DNA from: GCA-020343675 sp964462945
GTDB lineage: Bacteria > Planctomycetota > Phycisphaerae > Sedimentisphaerales > Anaerobacaceae
Length of the DNA: 64,000 bases
Direction of reading: 5' to 3'
NCBI GenBank assembly: GCA_964462945.1
Contig: CAYWZW010000001.1
Span: 119,893-183,892, forward strand
The notes below the pieces were generated by a model. That model did not search any database, had not been told where the DNA came from, and saw nothing but the letters and a program-made list of their open reading frames with translations. The translations under genes were made by a program, and so were the position numbers. Positions 37,845 through 46,540 of this stretch are shown piece by piece; positions within the stretch are counted from its first letter, which is position 1, and every line of letters starts with the position of its first letter.

Positions 37845-38912
37845 ATGAAAAGACGGTCTTTCTTGAAGATTGCAGGCGGCGTTGCCACGGGTTGTGCCAT
37901 CGGCGCCCAGCCGGTCATTGCCGCTGAAAAACCTGCCTCGGCACAGAACCAAGAGAAGGTCAACGGCTTGCCGCGACGCCTGCTCGGCAGGACGGGCGAG
38001 AAGATCTCGGTCGTGGGTTTTCCGGGGCTGGCACTTAGCAATTATGACCAGGAGCAGTGCAACGCCGGGATTCGGAATGCCTTCGAGCGGGGCGTGAACT
38101 ACTTCGACGTTGCGCCTGCGTACGGCAAAGACGGAGATTGCGAAAAGAAGATGGGGATTGGACTCCAGGGCCTCGACCGCAGCAAAATCTTCCTGGCCTG
38201 CAAAACGAAAATGCGGGACAAGGAAGGCGCTCTCACAGAGCTGGATCGCTCGCTCGAACGGCTCAAAACCGACCATTTCGACCTGTATCAACTGCACCAT
38301 ATCCGCACGCCGGAAGAGGTCAAGAAGGCGCTGGGCCCCGGCGGTGCAATGGAAACTATTCTGAAGGCGAAAGAGCAGGGTAAAGTCCGCTACATTGGCT
38401 TCTCCGCCCATACGACCAAAGGGGCGCTCGAGGCCCTGAATGGTTTCAATTTCGACACCGTCCTGTTCCCGATCAACTTCGTCGAATTCTACAAGATAGG
38501 CTTCGGCAAGGCGGTCCTTGAGCTTGCCGCCGAAAAAGGAGCAGGCGTGCTGGGTATGAAGGCGCTCTCGATGGGCCCCTGGCCGGAAGGCGTTGAGCGG
38601 ACGCGAAAATGGTGGTACCGGGCAACCGAGACTCAGGAAGAGGCGAACGCCGCAGTGCGTTTTACCCTTTCGCAAAAAGGCGTCGCAGCGGGAATACCGC
38701 CGTCATTTCTCGATCTTCTCGACAAGGCCATCGAAGCGGGACGCTCGTACCGCCGCATCACCGACGCCGAAGTGCAGAAGCTGCAGGAGACGGCCCAAAC
38801 GTGCCTGTCCCTCTTCGAAAGAGAAGAAAAGCAAGTCGCTCGCGGCGAGCCGTTCGAGAGGCCAATCTACCCTGACAGCCCGCACGAGTGCTGCTGCGGT
38901 GCTTACGCCTGA
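37845..38912 (+). CDS. Tat-exported aldo/keto reductase
   Basis: Encodes 355 aa. Twin-arginine signal KRRSFLKIAGGVATGC, then the TIM barrel with RTGEKISVVGFPG, NYFDVAPAYG (catalytic Tyr), LACKTKM (catalytic Lys) and DLYQLHHI (His), the standard AKR tetrad. NADPH-dependent carbonyl reductase fold exported to the periplasm; substrate unknown. The C-terminus ends in a Cys-rich CCCGAYA, common in this exported subgroup and perhaps binding metal. AAAGGAG 8 bases before the ATG. Confidence 0.92.
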   Translation: MKRRSFLKIAGGVATGCAIGAQPVIAAEKPASAQNQEKVNGLPRRLLGRTGEKISVVGFPGLALSNYDQEQCNAGIRNAFERGVNYFDVAPAYGKDGDCEKKMGIGLQGLDRSKIFLACKTKMRDKEGALTELDRSLERLKTDHFDLYQLHHIRTPEEVKKALGPGGAMETILKAKEQGKVRYIGFSAHTTKGALEALNGFNFDTVLFPINFVEFYKIGFGKAVLELAAEKGAGVLGMKALSMGPWPEGVERTRKWWYRATETQEEANAAVRFTLSQKGVAAGIPPSFLDLLDKAIEAGRSYRRITDAEVQKLQETAQTCLSLFEREEKQVARGEPFERPIYPDSPHECCCGAYA

Positions 38913-39174
38913 CGAGGCGAAGCCGAACGTCTGAATTGCGTTCTTTGAAGTACAAGTTGGGTATCCGGCATTAAGCAAGTGTATCCGGCTTAAAACTGAG
39001 ACGCACATTGTCCCACCTCTAAAGCCTTCAGGGCATCTGTCTCATAACACGCAAGACAGCCATGTGCCCTGCGCAGCCCAAGCGTCAATCGACTGCGAAT
39101 CAATCGACAGGAAGAGACAACACAGGGCATGCACCACACCCTGTGCACGCGTATGTGCACGTGCAGCAGCCAAA
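38913..39174. other. Intergenic, 262 bp
   Basis: Convergent spacer between the aldo/keto reductase gene and the small acidic gene. No gene or clear terminator seen. It contains GCAAGTGTATCCGGC and related short direct copies (GTATCCGGC twice, near 38960 and 38979). Confidence 0.4.
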
Positions 39175-39369
39175 CTAAGGGACGGTCTCACAGACCCATT
39201 TCCCTTTGTCCGGATCGTCCGGATCCGGAGGATCTGACAGACTCGGATCTCGCCAGATATTAGCAATGTTCTGGTCATTCCACGGTCCATTCAACAGACG
39301 TGCGATCTCGCTATTCCTCCGGCGTATTTCTTGTTGAAATTGGTCGCCCGCTGATGGTATTTCGGCCAT
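39175..39369 (-). CDS. Small acidic protein (64 aa)
   Basis: MAEIPSAGDQFQQEIRRRNS leads into a helix and an Asp/Pro-rich end (DPPDPDDPDKGKWVCETVP). AGGAG lies 8 bases before the ATG. It sits alone between two spacers. Probably real because of the ribosome site and protein-like sequence; function unknown. Confidence 0.5.
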   Translation of the reverse strand: MAEIPSAGDQFQQEIRRRNSEIARLLNGPWNDQNIANIWRDPSLSDPPDPDDPDKGKWVCETVP

Positions 39370-39535
39370 CTTTGCCTCTCCTAATTGCTCGGTTATCGGT
39401 TAACGGTAGAAATAATCGACAGCAGAACGTATGATCTCCTGATTCTGCAGAATACGCTGCAAACAAAGCCAATTTCAAAGTCCCGCAACACCGCCAAGAC
39501 GACAGCGAGAGGAAAACGGCGGCAGGGTGGCTGGG

Positions 39536-41509
39536 TCATCTCTCAGCGGGGACGATTTTGATTTTGCATTTGGGGATCGCGGCTAAGAATCGGGGGCCGT
39601 AGGGCTTGTTGACGATTCTGCTGTCCAGCACGACCACGATGCCGGTGTCGGTCTTGCTGCGGATCAGCCGGCCAAAGCCCTGCTTGAACTTGATAATCGC
39701 TGAGGGCAATTGGTAGTCGTAGAACGGATTGCCGCCCTGTTCTTTGATGCGCTCGAGCCGGCCGGCCAGGAGCGGCTGATCGGGAACCGCAAACGGCAGT
39801 CGAACGATAATCACGTTGGAGAGGGCCTCGCCCGGCACGTCAACGCCCTGCCAGAAGCTGTCGGTCCCGAACAGCACGCTTTTGCCGTCCTCCCTAAACC
39901 GCGTCAGCAGTGCGGTTCGGTCCACGTCCGAACCCTGCTGGAGCAGCTCGATGCCGTTTTCGGCGAGCCATTGGGAAAGCCCGCCGGCCAATTCGTCCAG
40001 CATCGTGTAGCTGGTGAAAAGCACAAAGGCCCTGCCCGCCGTTTGCAGTATGTATTGCTTCAACGCCTCCGCGGCAGCGGCGGCAAAACCCGTCTCATTC
40101 GGGTTCGGCAGGTCTCTCTCGATAAAGACCGTCACCTGCTTTTCGTAATTGAAGGGCGAGCCGAGCTTGACGGCGTCGAAATCATCCAGGCCGATCCGGC
40201 CGGCAAAGAAATCGAAGCCGCCTTTCTCCGCCGCCTCGCCGGTGCTCAACGTAGCACTGGTCAGGATCACGGATTCGTATTTGTCAAACAAGCATCGTTT
40301 GACGTCCGGCCCGACGTCCACCGCCGCACTTCGCAGGCGTACGGCTCCCGCTCCGCCACCGGCCTCGACCCAATAGACGTAATCCGCTCGCTGCTGCAGC
40401 AGAAAATTCTCGATATCTTCAACGAGCGATTCGCAATGGTCGGTGAACCGCAGGATCTCAAATTCTTCATCAGCTTCTTCGGTATTCTTCGCCAGCCTGG
40501 ACAATTCCGAACGGAGATTCTTCAGATGGCCCGATATCGTGTCCTCGACGAAGTTTTGATGGCATCGGCCGTTGGACTCTTGCTTCGTGCCGTCGTACCA
40601 GTCGCGGATCCGATTGAAAAAGGTCTTGGCCTCTTTATCCAGCCGGCCAGCCGCATCAATCGCCTTTTCGGCGCCCATATAGGCCAGAAGCCCTTTGCGC
40701 GTTCGCGGGTTGTAGAGGCCGTCGAGCAGAAACTTGATTCTGTGATTGCTGATGTTGATGCCGAAGTGGTCCTCCGCCACGTGCTCGATGTTGTGGGCCT
40801 CGTCGATGACCACGTACCGGTAATCCGGCAGCAGCGACACGCCCTGCTCCTTGAGGACCAGGTCGCTGAACAGAAGCGCGTGGTTCGCTACGATGACGTT
40901 AGCGGTCTCCATGCGTCTTCGGGCGCGCCAATAAAAGCAGTCGCGGAAATTGAGGCATTTGCGGCCGCGACAATTGCCATGCTCGCTCTTGACCCGGTCC
41001 CAGATAAGATTCTTCGGCAAGAACGGCATGTTGCTCAGCGAGCCGTCCTCGGCGTTCTGGGCCCAGTCGCTGATGCGCTCCAGCTCGGAGCCGAACTTGT
41101 CGAAAAGCACTTGCTGCCTTTGCAGGGCAAATTGGAGCCGGCGCTTGCAGAGATAATTGCCTCTGCCTTTAGCCAGAACGGGCGTGAATTCCTGCGGCAT
41201 ACACTCCGACAGCAGGGGAATATCTTTATTGATGAGCTGCTCTTGCAGCGTGATAGTGAACGTGCTGATCAACACCTTGCCGGCCCCGCGACGGACCAGA
41301 TCGACGGCGGGAACAAGGTACGCAAGGCTCTTGCCGACGCCGGTTCCCGCCTCGACCGCCAGGTGCCGACCGGCCAAAAACGCTCGCTGAACCGCACAGG
41401 CCATCTGAACCTGCTCGGGACGGACCTCAAAACCGGCCAGCGACCTCGAAACGGGCCCGCCGGGAGCCAGTATCTCTCTTATATCCGAAACTGCCTTAAC
41501 GTCTGCCAT
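39536..41509 (-). CDS. DinG/XPD-type ATP-dependent DNA helicase
   Basis: Encodes 657 aa. Superfamily 2 helicase of the DinG group: Q-like start RPEQVQMACAVQRAF, Walker A VEAGTGVGKS (residues 52-61), four Cys of the iron-sulfur cluster (YLC, GNC, RKC, RDC between about residues 145 and 210), Walker B VVIDEAHN, and C-terminal motifs FVLFTSYTMLD, FGTDSFWQGVDVPG and QGFGRLIR. It unwinds DNA 5' to 3' and resolves R-loops and G4 structures. ATG at 41509 is preferred to TTG at 41518. Alone, with long spacers on both sides. Confidence 0.92.
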   Translation of the reverse strand: MADVKAVSDIREILAPGGPVSRSLAGFEVRPEQVQMACAVQRAFLAGRHLAVEAGTGVGKSLAYLVPAVDLVRRGAGKVLISTFTITLQEQLINKDIPLLSECMPQEFTPVLAKGRGNYLCKRRLQFALQRQQVLFDKFGSELERISDWAQNAEDGSLSNMPFLPKNLIWDRVKSEHGNCRGRKCLNFRDCFYWRARRRMETANVIVANHALLFSDLVLKEQGVSLLPDYRYVVIDEAHNIEHVAEDHFGINISNHRIKFLLDGLYNPRTRKGLLAYMGAEKAIDAAGRLDKEAKTFFNRIRDWYDGTKQESNGRCHQNFVEDTISGHLKNLRSELSRLAKNTEEADEEFEILRFTDHCESLVEDIENFLLQQRADYVYWVEAGGGAGAVRLRSAAVDVGPDVKRCLFDKYESVILTSATLSTGEAAEKGGFDFFAGRIGLDDFDAVKLGSPFNYEKQVTVFIERDLPNPNETGFAAAAAEALKQYILQTAGRAFVLFTSYTMLDELAGGLSQWLAENGIELLQQGSDVDRTALLTRFREDGKSVLFGTDSFWQGVDVPGEALSNVIIVRLPFAVPDQPLLAGRLERIKEQGGNPFYDYQLPSAIIKFKQGFGRLIRSKTDTGIVVVLDSRIVNKPYGPRFLAAIPKCKIKIVPAER

Positions 41510-41620
41510 CGGGCCCAACAGAACCTCGTGAAATCACGCTGTCCCATCGGTTGTCGCTCCCATTGCAGTGACAACCTTCCTCGGTCAAGAAACACACGAG
41601 CTAACTTTCGAAGCTCAGAA

Positions 41621-41725
41621 CTACTCTTGCCTGGAACCTGCCAAATAGTACACGAGACGCTGCTTTTCTTCAATCGTCAGCTTTTGATAATACTCCAGCT
41701 CGGACGTATCTTTGGGCATGGTCAT
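41621..41725 (-). CDS. Possible 34-aa peptide or gene fragment
   Basis: MTMPKDTSELEYYQKLTIEE continues to KQRLVYYLAGSRQE. The acidic, helical sequence looks like real protein, and the open frame runs on upstream for a further 16 codons, but no ribosome site precedes the ATG. It may be the tail of a broken gene or a small protein. Confidence 0.25.
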   Translation of the reverse strand: MTMPKDTSELEYYQKLTIEEKQRLVYYLAGSRQE

Positions 41726-41835
41726 GTACACTTGCACCAAATACTCTAATGTCCCGCTGCTGCGGGCGCATTCTTACATCTTCGCAGCGCTGGATCTTCC
41801 CAGCAAACCCGGCCGATCCGAAGGCAACCAGCCTG

Positions 41836-42702
41836 TTATTCTCCAAAGTCATAGTCTCTGCGGCCGGCTTTGTTTGCCCAAAGACGCATATCGTCAAGCT
41901 CCTCAGGCAGCAGACGTTCGACGTGCCCGTCGAAGAAGCCGGTAATCGCCCGGGTCGAATACCTGCCTTCGGGCAGTCCGAGAAATCCAGGGCCGTTGAG
42001 GACCTTGAACTTTCCATCAACAACCTGCCACTGATGCCCATTGGCTCGCGGGGGGCTGACGTAGCTGAGTCCTTCATCCGTCTCCTCCACGCCACCCCCG
42101 CGGCTCTTGCTATCGGCAAACACCAGGAGCCCAGACGGCTTTCGGACTTCCGAGGCCCGGAACACTACGTGTGCTCCCCAGTTCGGTTGATAAGTCGCCC
42201 CAGTACGAACAAAACCCTTGTACAGAAAATGGTCATGCCCTCCGACGTAAGCCGAATTTATGCCGAAGGTCGGGTGGACGCTGATGCGATAGGCCTTCAA
42301 GAACGCAGCCGATTCTGAATCCGCCGAGGCCGGCCTTGGCGGCGGTTTGGTGTGACTGTAAACGACGCCCCAGACGTCCGAAAGATACGGCGAGATCCGC
42401 CAGGGATAACGCTGGGCGGGCAGCCCCTTGAAATCGTAACCCGAAGCTTTGTCATATATCACGATGTCTTTGCCGCCGATGCTTCCCGGAGCATACCCGT
42501 ACAGCACGTGACCGTCATTGTCCGTATAGTAGAGGGTGTAGGCGGTGAGCAGTTGCCGCAGATTGCTCATCCCGCGGACTTCTTTGCCAGCCGCCCTTGC
42601 TCTGCCGAGACCCGGCAGCAATACGGACATCAGCAATGCGACAATCGCCAGCACGACCAGCACTTCCATGAGTGTAAAGGCACTCGGCTTCTTGTTGGGC
42701 AT
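41836..42702 (-). CDS. Type II/IV pseudopilin-like protein
   Basis: Encodes 288 aa. MPNKKPSAFTLMEVLVVLAI is a class III signal peptide (basic leader, A-F-T-L-M-E with Glu at +5 of the mature helix, then a hydrophobic core). The globular part has a FADSK and the AITGFFDGHVERLLPEEL ending typical of DUF1559-like planctomycete proteins. Processed by a prepilin peptidase and assembled in a pseudopilus or left in the inner membrane. AAGGA 8 bases before the ATG at 42702. Directly downstream of the dockerin protein gene, same direction. Confidence 0.88.
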   Translation of the reverse strand: MPNKKPSAFTLMEVLVVLAIVALLMSVLLPGLGRARAAGKEVRGMSNLRQLLTAYTLYYTDNDGHVLYGYAPGSIGGKDIVIYDKASGYDFKGLPAQRYPWRISPYLSDVWGVVYSHTKPPPRPASADSESAAFLKAYRISVHPTFGINSAYVGGHDHFLYKGFVRTGATYQPNWGAHVVFRASEVRKPSGLLVFADSKSRGGGVEETDEGLSYVSPPRANGHQWQVVDGKFKVLNGPGFLGLPEGRYSTRAITGFFDGHVERLLPEELDDMRLWANKAGRRDYDFGE

Positions 42703-42745
42703 ATTCGTTTTCCTTCCCAGCATGTCGAACTTTTCATACCATTGC

Positions 42746-44197
42746 TCACTCCAGAGGCGGGCTCTGAAGAAAATATGTCATAAAACCAGCCAGATCCTCC
42801 ATATTTACGGAGCCGTCCCGGTCGAAATCAGTCCCGACACACCAGTTGTTCTCCGCCGTGCAGTCTTTCTGCTGCCAGTGGTCGATGAACAAAGCCAAGT
42901 CGGCGTAATCAACGTCGCCGTCGTCGTCCAAATCGTGCGGCCCCGGAGCCGGTGTGATGGCATACGCTGAAGTCGCCAGTCTGTTGTCAATGCGAATCTG
43001 CTTAAACATACTATGGACGATGTTATCCATTCGGACGCGGAAGTCCCCGGTGTAGTCCGGCAGGAAGAACTCCCAGATCAGCTCCTGCTGACTCACGTCA
43101 CCCCACGAGCTGGGAACCACACCCCGCCAAATCTCGTTTACACGCAGAGCCTCGCCAGAACTGCCGCCGCCGATAGGAGCGTCGTTGAAGTCTGTAATTT
43201 CCACCGAGTCAACCAACACGCTCGCCGGCCCGCCGGCGTTGGGGTCGTCGTTTACCGTTGCTGCGGTCTGCACGATGACGTGCGTCCCATAGGCGGCCGG
43301 CGCGCCGGCCCCTGACGAGCCGCCGTGATTGTAGATATCGACCGAAATATTATAGTCCCCGTTGAAAGAATAGAAGTTGGCACTGCTTGAGACAAACCCT
43401 GGCGGATATACGTGAAGATTGGGGTCCGGCAAAGACGCGGGATTACTCACGTGCCCCAGGTCCGGCTTGTTATTGGCCGTGCCGACAAACACATCCCACT
43501 CTTGATAGGTTGAGTCGGAGTCGCCGATATCCCAGGAGTTCGGAACAACGAAATAAAGGGCATCCTGGGCCACGGGCAGTTCCAACACGGCCTTGTCAAC
43601 GTCGAAAATGCAAACCGAATCGACCCCCGCCAACACCTGCGGGACATTGACGCCAATCTGCACGTGGCCGATGTCACTGAAAACGCGGCTGAAGTCCGTC
43701 CCTTCAAAACCGATAAACTGCGAGTTATTCGGATCGATGAGGAAGGAGATTCGCGTCCAGGTGTCCGGCTGAACGGGCGCAAAATTGACTGCGGTGCCCC
43801 CCGGATAATTGGCCGGGCCGGCAAAGCGTACGAAAAAGGTCAGCGCAACAGAAGCGTTGTGTCTGACAAAAACACTGAAGCTTATCACTCCATCGCTGAT
43901 CCAGTTGCCCTCGAAGAGCCCGCCGCTTGAACCGAACTCATCTTGGGCACGGAAGATCACCGGTGTCGCGCCGCCGGACGAACCGGCAAAGTTGAATGTT
44001 CCCGATGCGTACGCTCCCCCGTCCGGGCCTCCGGCTGCAACATGGTTGAGGACAGCCGCACCGGCTGAGTCGCGCCAGTCGGCGGGACCGGTATCAAAAT
44101 CCTCCGTTAACCTCAAGGCTCCCCCCTGAGCTGACAGGCACTGCACCAAAACTGTGATAACCGATAGGATCACACATGAACTTATCTTGTATCTCAT
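42746..44197 (-). CDS. Exported protein with a C-terminal dockerin domain
   Basis: Encodes 483 aa. Signal peptide (ISSCVILSVITVLVQCLSAQG), a beta-sandwich rich middle resembling a laminin-G/jelly-roll fold (DWRDSAGAAVLN ... GGLFEGNWISDGVISFSVFV), then a type I dockerin at the end: DLDDDGDVDYADLALFIDHW and TDFDRDGSVNMEDLAGFM, each an EF-hand-like calcium loop (DxDxDGxxD). Dockerins bind cohesins in cellulosomes; in Phycisphaerae such domains are common and their anchor is unclear. AGGAG about 9 bases before the ATG. Probably involved in polysaccharide binding outside the cell. Confidence 0.88.
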   Translation of the reverse strand: MRYKISSCVILSVITVLVQCLSAQGGALRLTEDFDTGPADWRDSAGAAVLNHVAAGGPDGGAYASGTFNFAGSSGGATPVIFRAQDEFGSSGGLFEGNWISDGVISFSVFVRHNASVALTFFVRFAGPANYPGGTAVNFAPVQPDTWTRISFLIDPNNSQFIGFEGTDFSRVFSDIGHVQIGVNVPQVLAGVDSVCIFDVDKAVLELPVAQDALYFVVPNSWDIGDSDSTYQEWDVFVGTANNKPDLGHVSNPASLPDPNLHVYPPGFVSSSANFYSFNGDYNISVDIYNHGGSSGAGAPAAYGTHVIVQTAATVNDDPNAGGPASVLVDSVEITDFNDAPIGGGSSGEALRVNEIWRGVVPSSWGDVSQQELIWEFFLPDYTGDFRVRMDNIVHSMFKQIRIDNRLATSAYAITPAPGPHDLDDDGDVDYADLALFIDHWQQKDCTAENNWCVGTDFDRDGSVNMEDLAGFMTYFLQSPPLE

Positions 44198-44296
44198 GAT
44201 TTTCTTCTCCTGTTCTTTTTTGATTTCTACTTTGGACCACCATACGTGGCAGTCTTCCTTTGCACGCCGAAGGCACCTGCACTTTTGCCCAAGAGG
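44198..44296. other. Short intergenic region before the CbiX-like gene
   Basis: No gene. 99 bp between the dockerin gene and the exported CbiX-like gene, both on the minus strand. Confidence 0.3.
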
Positions 44297-44935
44297 TTAG
44301 TGCATGTCCAGTCTGCGTATCGCATCTGTTAACAGGGCGGCAATCTGCTCAACGTCATACGGCCAAGCGTATATGATCTCCACATCAGGATGTTGCTTTC
44401 TTGCAGCCGCAAGGCTTTTTGGAATATCAGATTCTGAATGGCCGCCACCCGGTACCAGCATTGTACTGACTGCCACGATTCGCTTGGCGCCTTGCGCCAC
44501 AGCCTTATCGACCATCTGCTCGACTGTTGGATCGCAGAATTCGTTGTAGGCAACCCATACCTGGCGACTTGTTTGCCTCCTTAGATGCTCAGCAATTGCC
44601 TCGGTACCGCATTTATAAGGGTCATTTTCAGGCGTGCGAGGCCAAGCACGGATTTCCCGCTCCAATTGCTCGTATCTCAAATCGTCGTTGTCATAGCTAT
44701 GCTGATGCTCTAATTTATTCTCTTGTCCTGTGTGATGCTTTGCACTCATTTGAAAGAATTCACGGAGGCGATCTTTTGGATAGTCGTTGGCAGGGATACC
44801 ATGGCCGACCAAAAGGATGTGCTCGCCGCTTTTCGGCACTTCGGCAGTAGCCGCATGCACACCAATAATCGATGCTGCAACAATTAAAAGTGCTGCTACA
44901 AGCAAAACAGGCAATGATTTTTTCAGTCTGTTCAT
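44297..44935 (-). CDS. Exported CbiX-like chelatase-fold protein
   Basis: Encodes 212 aa. Signal peptide (SLPVLLVAALLIVAASIIG, cleaved near VHA) then a CbiX-type domain: ILLVGHGIPANDYP, where HG are the strand-end residues of the chelatase fold, and VAVSTMLVPGGGHSESDIPK, with the His and Glu residues of the second half. Cytoplasmic CbiX inserts cobalt or iron into sirohydrochlorin; an exported form cannot do ordinary cobalamin synthesis, so it may bind metal or tetrapyrrole in the periplasm (inference). AAAAGGAG 8 bases before the ATG at 44935. Downstream of a Fur box. Confidence 0.8.
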   Translation of the reverse strand: MNRLKKSLPVLLVAALLIVAASIIGVHAATAEVPKSGEHILLVGHGIPANDYPKDRLREFFQMSAKHHTGQENKLEHQHSYDNDDLRYEQLEREIRAWPRTPENDPYKCGTEAIAEHLRRQTSRQVWVAYNEFCDPTVEQMVDKAVAQGAKRIVAVSTMLVPGGGHSESDIPKSLAAARKQHPDVEIIYAWPYDVEQIAALLTDAIRRLDMH

Positions 44936-44986
44936 TATTGTTACTCCTTTTCGATTTTCTACATGATTAAAATTATCTTTTGACAT

Positions 44987-45070
44987 CTACGCCAAAACCA
45001 TCTTGAAGCTTTCCGCCGCGATCACAATCATGATGGTTTTGCACAACAACGCTTGGTTCCACACTGTCAT
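44987..45070 (-). CDS. 27-aa ORF between the Fur box and the CbiX-like gene
   Basis: MTVWNQALLCKTIMIVIAAE continues SFKMVLA. Strong AAAGGAG 8 bases before the ATG. One short hydrophobic segment. Positioned 81 bases after the Fur box and 52 bases before the CbiX-like start, in the same direction. Either a leader peptide or a small membrane peptide in an iron-regulated unit. Confidence 0.45.
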   Translation of the reverse strand: MTVWNQALLCKTIMIVIAAESFKMVLA

Positions 45071-45150
45071 GTTACTGTCTCCTTTACAACGCAAACAAAC
45101 CACATTCGCAAGGCCCCGCACACCGGATGAGACAGCGGCCTTGTTGAGAG

Positions 45151-45165
45151 TGATAATCATTATCA
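45151..45165 (-). promoter_or_regulatory. Fur-box palindrome before the CbiX-like operon
   Basis: TGATAAT-C-ATTATCA, a perfect 7-1-7 palindrome matching the TGATAAT/ATTATCA Fur consensus. It also overlaps a possible -10 box for the minus-strand unit, so Fur would block transcription when iron is plentiful. Confidence 0.8.
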
Positions 45166-45204
45166 TCACGTCTCGAAAAAAACGGTCCTCCGGCATTTGT
45201 TATT

Positions 45205-45660
45205 TCACATGCTTTTCCTCCTTCCTTGCTTTGCGCATCCCGGGCACAAACCGAATATATCCAGCTTATGGCTTTCCTGAACGTAGCCATGCTTCTTCAC
45301 AAGCTGATCCTGAATCTTCTCCAGCTCGGGGCTGTAAATTTCTTGGAATCTGCCGCACTTGAGGCAAATCAAGTGATCGTGATGCTGGTGACCGTACTTA
45401 TGCTCGAATCGCTGCGACCCGTCTCCGAAATCAACCTGTCTGCACACGCCCGACTCGCACATCAGCTTGACCGTCCGGGCCACCGTCGCATAGCCAATGT
45501 CTCTGTGTTTTTTCCTTGCCAGGTCATACAATTCCTGAACGGTTAAATGCTTTTCTGTGCCGAGGAACACCTCCAGCACGTGCTCCCTTTGCACGGTGCG
45601 CCTCAAGCCTTTTACGGCGACAAAATGCTCGAATTTTTCTTTCGCATCCATTGTGTTCAT
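45205..45660 (-). CDS. Fur-family metalloregulator
   Basis: Encodes 151 aa from the chosen start. Winged helix with GLRRTVQREHVLEVFL and TVQELYDLARKKHRDIGYATVARTVKLM (recognition helix near GYATVARTV), then the His-rich metal site KYGHQHHDHLICLKCG and a CXXC near the C-terminus (CPGC), a structural zinc site. Two adjacent Fur boxes and the linked iron genes support an iron-sensing Fur; Zur or PerR are alternatives. Start 45660 (MNTMDAKEKF) gives the usual N-terminus; 45687 (MDKRRG) has a similar weak ribosome site. Confidence 0.9.
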   Translation of the reverse strand: MNTMDAKEKFEHFVAVKGLRRTVQREHVLEVFLGTEKHLTVQELYDLARKKHRDIGYATVARTVKLMCESGVCRQVDFGDGSQRFEHKYGHQHHDHLICLKCGRFQEIYSPELEKIQDQLVKKHGYVQESHKLDIFGLCPGCAKQGRRKSM

Positions 45661-45743
45661 ACCCACAAACCCACGCCGTTTGTCCATGGCCCATCCAGGA
45701 CAGACCGGACCGCCTGGTAACACCACAGACCTGGGTCGGTAAC

Positions 45744-45758
45744 TGAGAATGATTCTCA
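45744..45758 (-). promoter_or_regulatory. Fur-box palindrome before the Fur-family gene
   Basis: TGAGAAT-G-ATTCTCA, a perfect 7-1-7 palindrome just downstream of the promoter at 45769-45797. It implies autoregulation by the encoded Fur. Confidence 0.8.
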
Positions 45759-45768
45759 ATATCACGTT

Positions 45769-45797
45769 ATGATACGCATACGCGAACAAGCCGTCAA
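45769..45797 (-). promoter_or_regulatory. Promoter of the Fur-family gene
   Basis: On the minus strand TTGACG (45792-45797) and TATCAT (45769-45774) with a 17-base spacer. The Fur box begins about 10 bases after the -10 box. Confidence 0.7.
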
Positions 45798-45975
45798 CTT
45801 TTTTTCACAATTTTTTCCGCCTTTTTACTTTGCTGATCCGGCCTGCCCTAAAATAGGCTTTTTCGACCGTTTTTCCGCTTGTTTTCACGGTTGGAAAGCG
45901 ATTGGGAAGCGATCCAAAGGCTGATTCGCACCATGTAAGAGATACGAAGAAAATTCCAGAATCTCCATTTTTTTG

Positions 45976-46011
45976 TTGACATTGAATAGTTTGCATAACA
46001 TACTATGCAAA
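45976..46011 (+). promoter_or_regulatory. padR promoter overlapped by a 22-bp palindromic operator
   Basis: TTGACA (45976-45981) and CATACT (45999-46004) are 17 bases apart. A palindrome with 8-base arms TTTGCATA and TATGCAAA (45990-46011, 6-base centre) covers the spacer end and the -10 box. PadR regulators bind such inverted AT-rich repeats and usually repress their own operon, so this is the likely PadR operator. Confidence 0.75.
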
Positions 46012-46071
46012 GCACAATAAAAGGCGCCTTTGTTGGAGCTTTGAGAGCAATGATCTTACAAGGAGATTGGC

Positions 46072-46413
46072 ATGAAGTTTGAAAGTCAGTTGTTAAAGGG
46101 CATTGCCCCGGTGGTGGTTCTGGAGATTCTGTCCCGCGGCCCGATGTACGGCTACGAATTGAGCCAGGCCATCGAGCAGCACAGCGGCGAGATCCTCACC
46201 CTCGGCAAGGGAACGCTCTACCCGCTGCTGTATAACCTGGAAGCGAAGAAACTCATCAGGGGCAAATGGCAGGACGCCCAGTCCGGCCGCAAGAGACGTT
46301 ACTACTCGATCACCGGCAAAGGCGAGGGCGAGCTGGCCAGGCAGAAGGCCCAGCTCAAAGAGTTGACGGCCGGCCTGAATCTCGTCTTCGGCGGAGCACT
46401 CGCCCCGGCCTGA
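46072..46413 (+). CDS. PadR-family transcriptional regulator
   Basis: Encodes 113 aa. Winged helix with VVVLEILSRGPMYGYELSQAI, LTLGKGTLYPLLYNLEAKKLI (recognition helix) and SGRKRRYYSITGKGEGEL (wing), then a short dimerisation helix. Represses its own promoter through the palindrome at 45990-46011; the effector is unknown. AAGGAG 7 bases before the ATG. The next gene downstream is a HAAS-type membrane protein, a pairing seen widely in planctomycetes and firmicutes. Confidence 0.93.
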   Translation: MKFESQLLKGIAPVVVLEILSRGPMYGYELSQAIEQHSGEILTLGKGTLYPLLYNLEAKKLIRGKWQDAQSGRKRRYYSITGKGEGELARQKAQLKELTAGLNLVFGGALAPA

Positions 46414-46430
46414 GCTAAGTGGTGTCTCTG

Positions 46431-46504
46431 TGTCATCGTGAGGCGCAGCCGAAGGATCTGGCCCATGCAACAGGGTGAGGTTCTTCGCTTTGCTCAGAAT
46501 GACG
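46431..46504. repeat. Interspersed inverted-repeat element (GTCATCGTGAG type)
   Basis: TGTCATCGTGAGGCGCAGCC near the left end and the complement GCTCAGAATGACGA on the right, with GAAGGATCTGG in the left arm, resembling the element at 15567-15668. It separates padR from its partner gene. Confidence 0.65.
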
Positions 46505-46540
46505 AGCCGATCTGAGTTGTCTCTATCGGAGGCCTATATC

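Noticed and set aside
39710..41749. 679-codon open frame antisense to the DinG-type helicase
   Set aside because: Same reason: the helicase carries all motifs on the other strand, and the antisense protein has no recognisable features.
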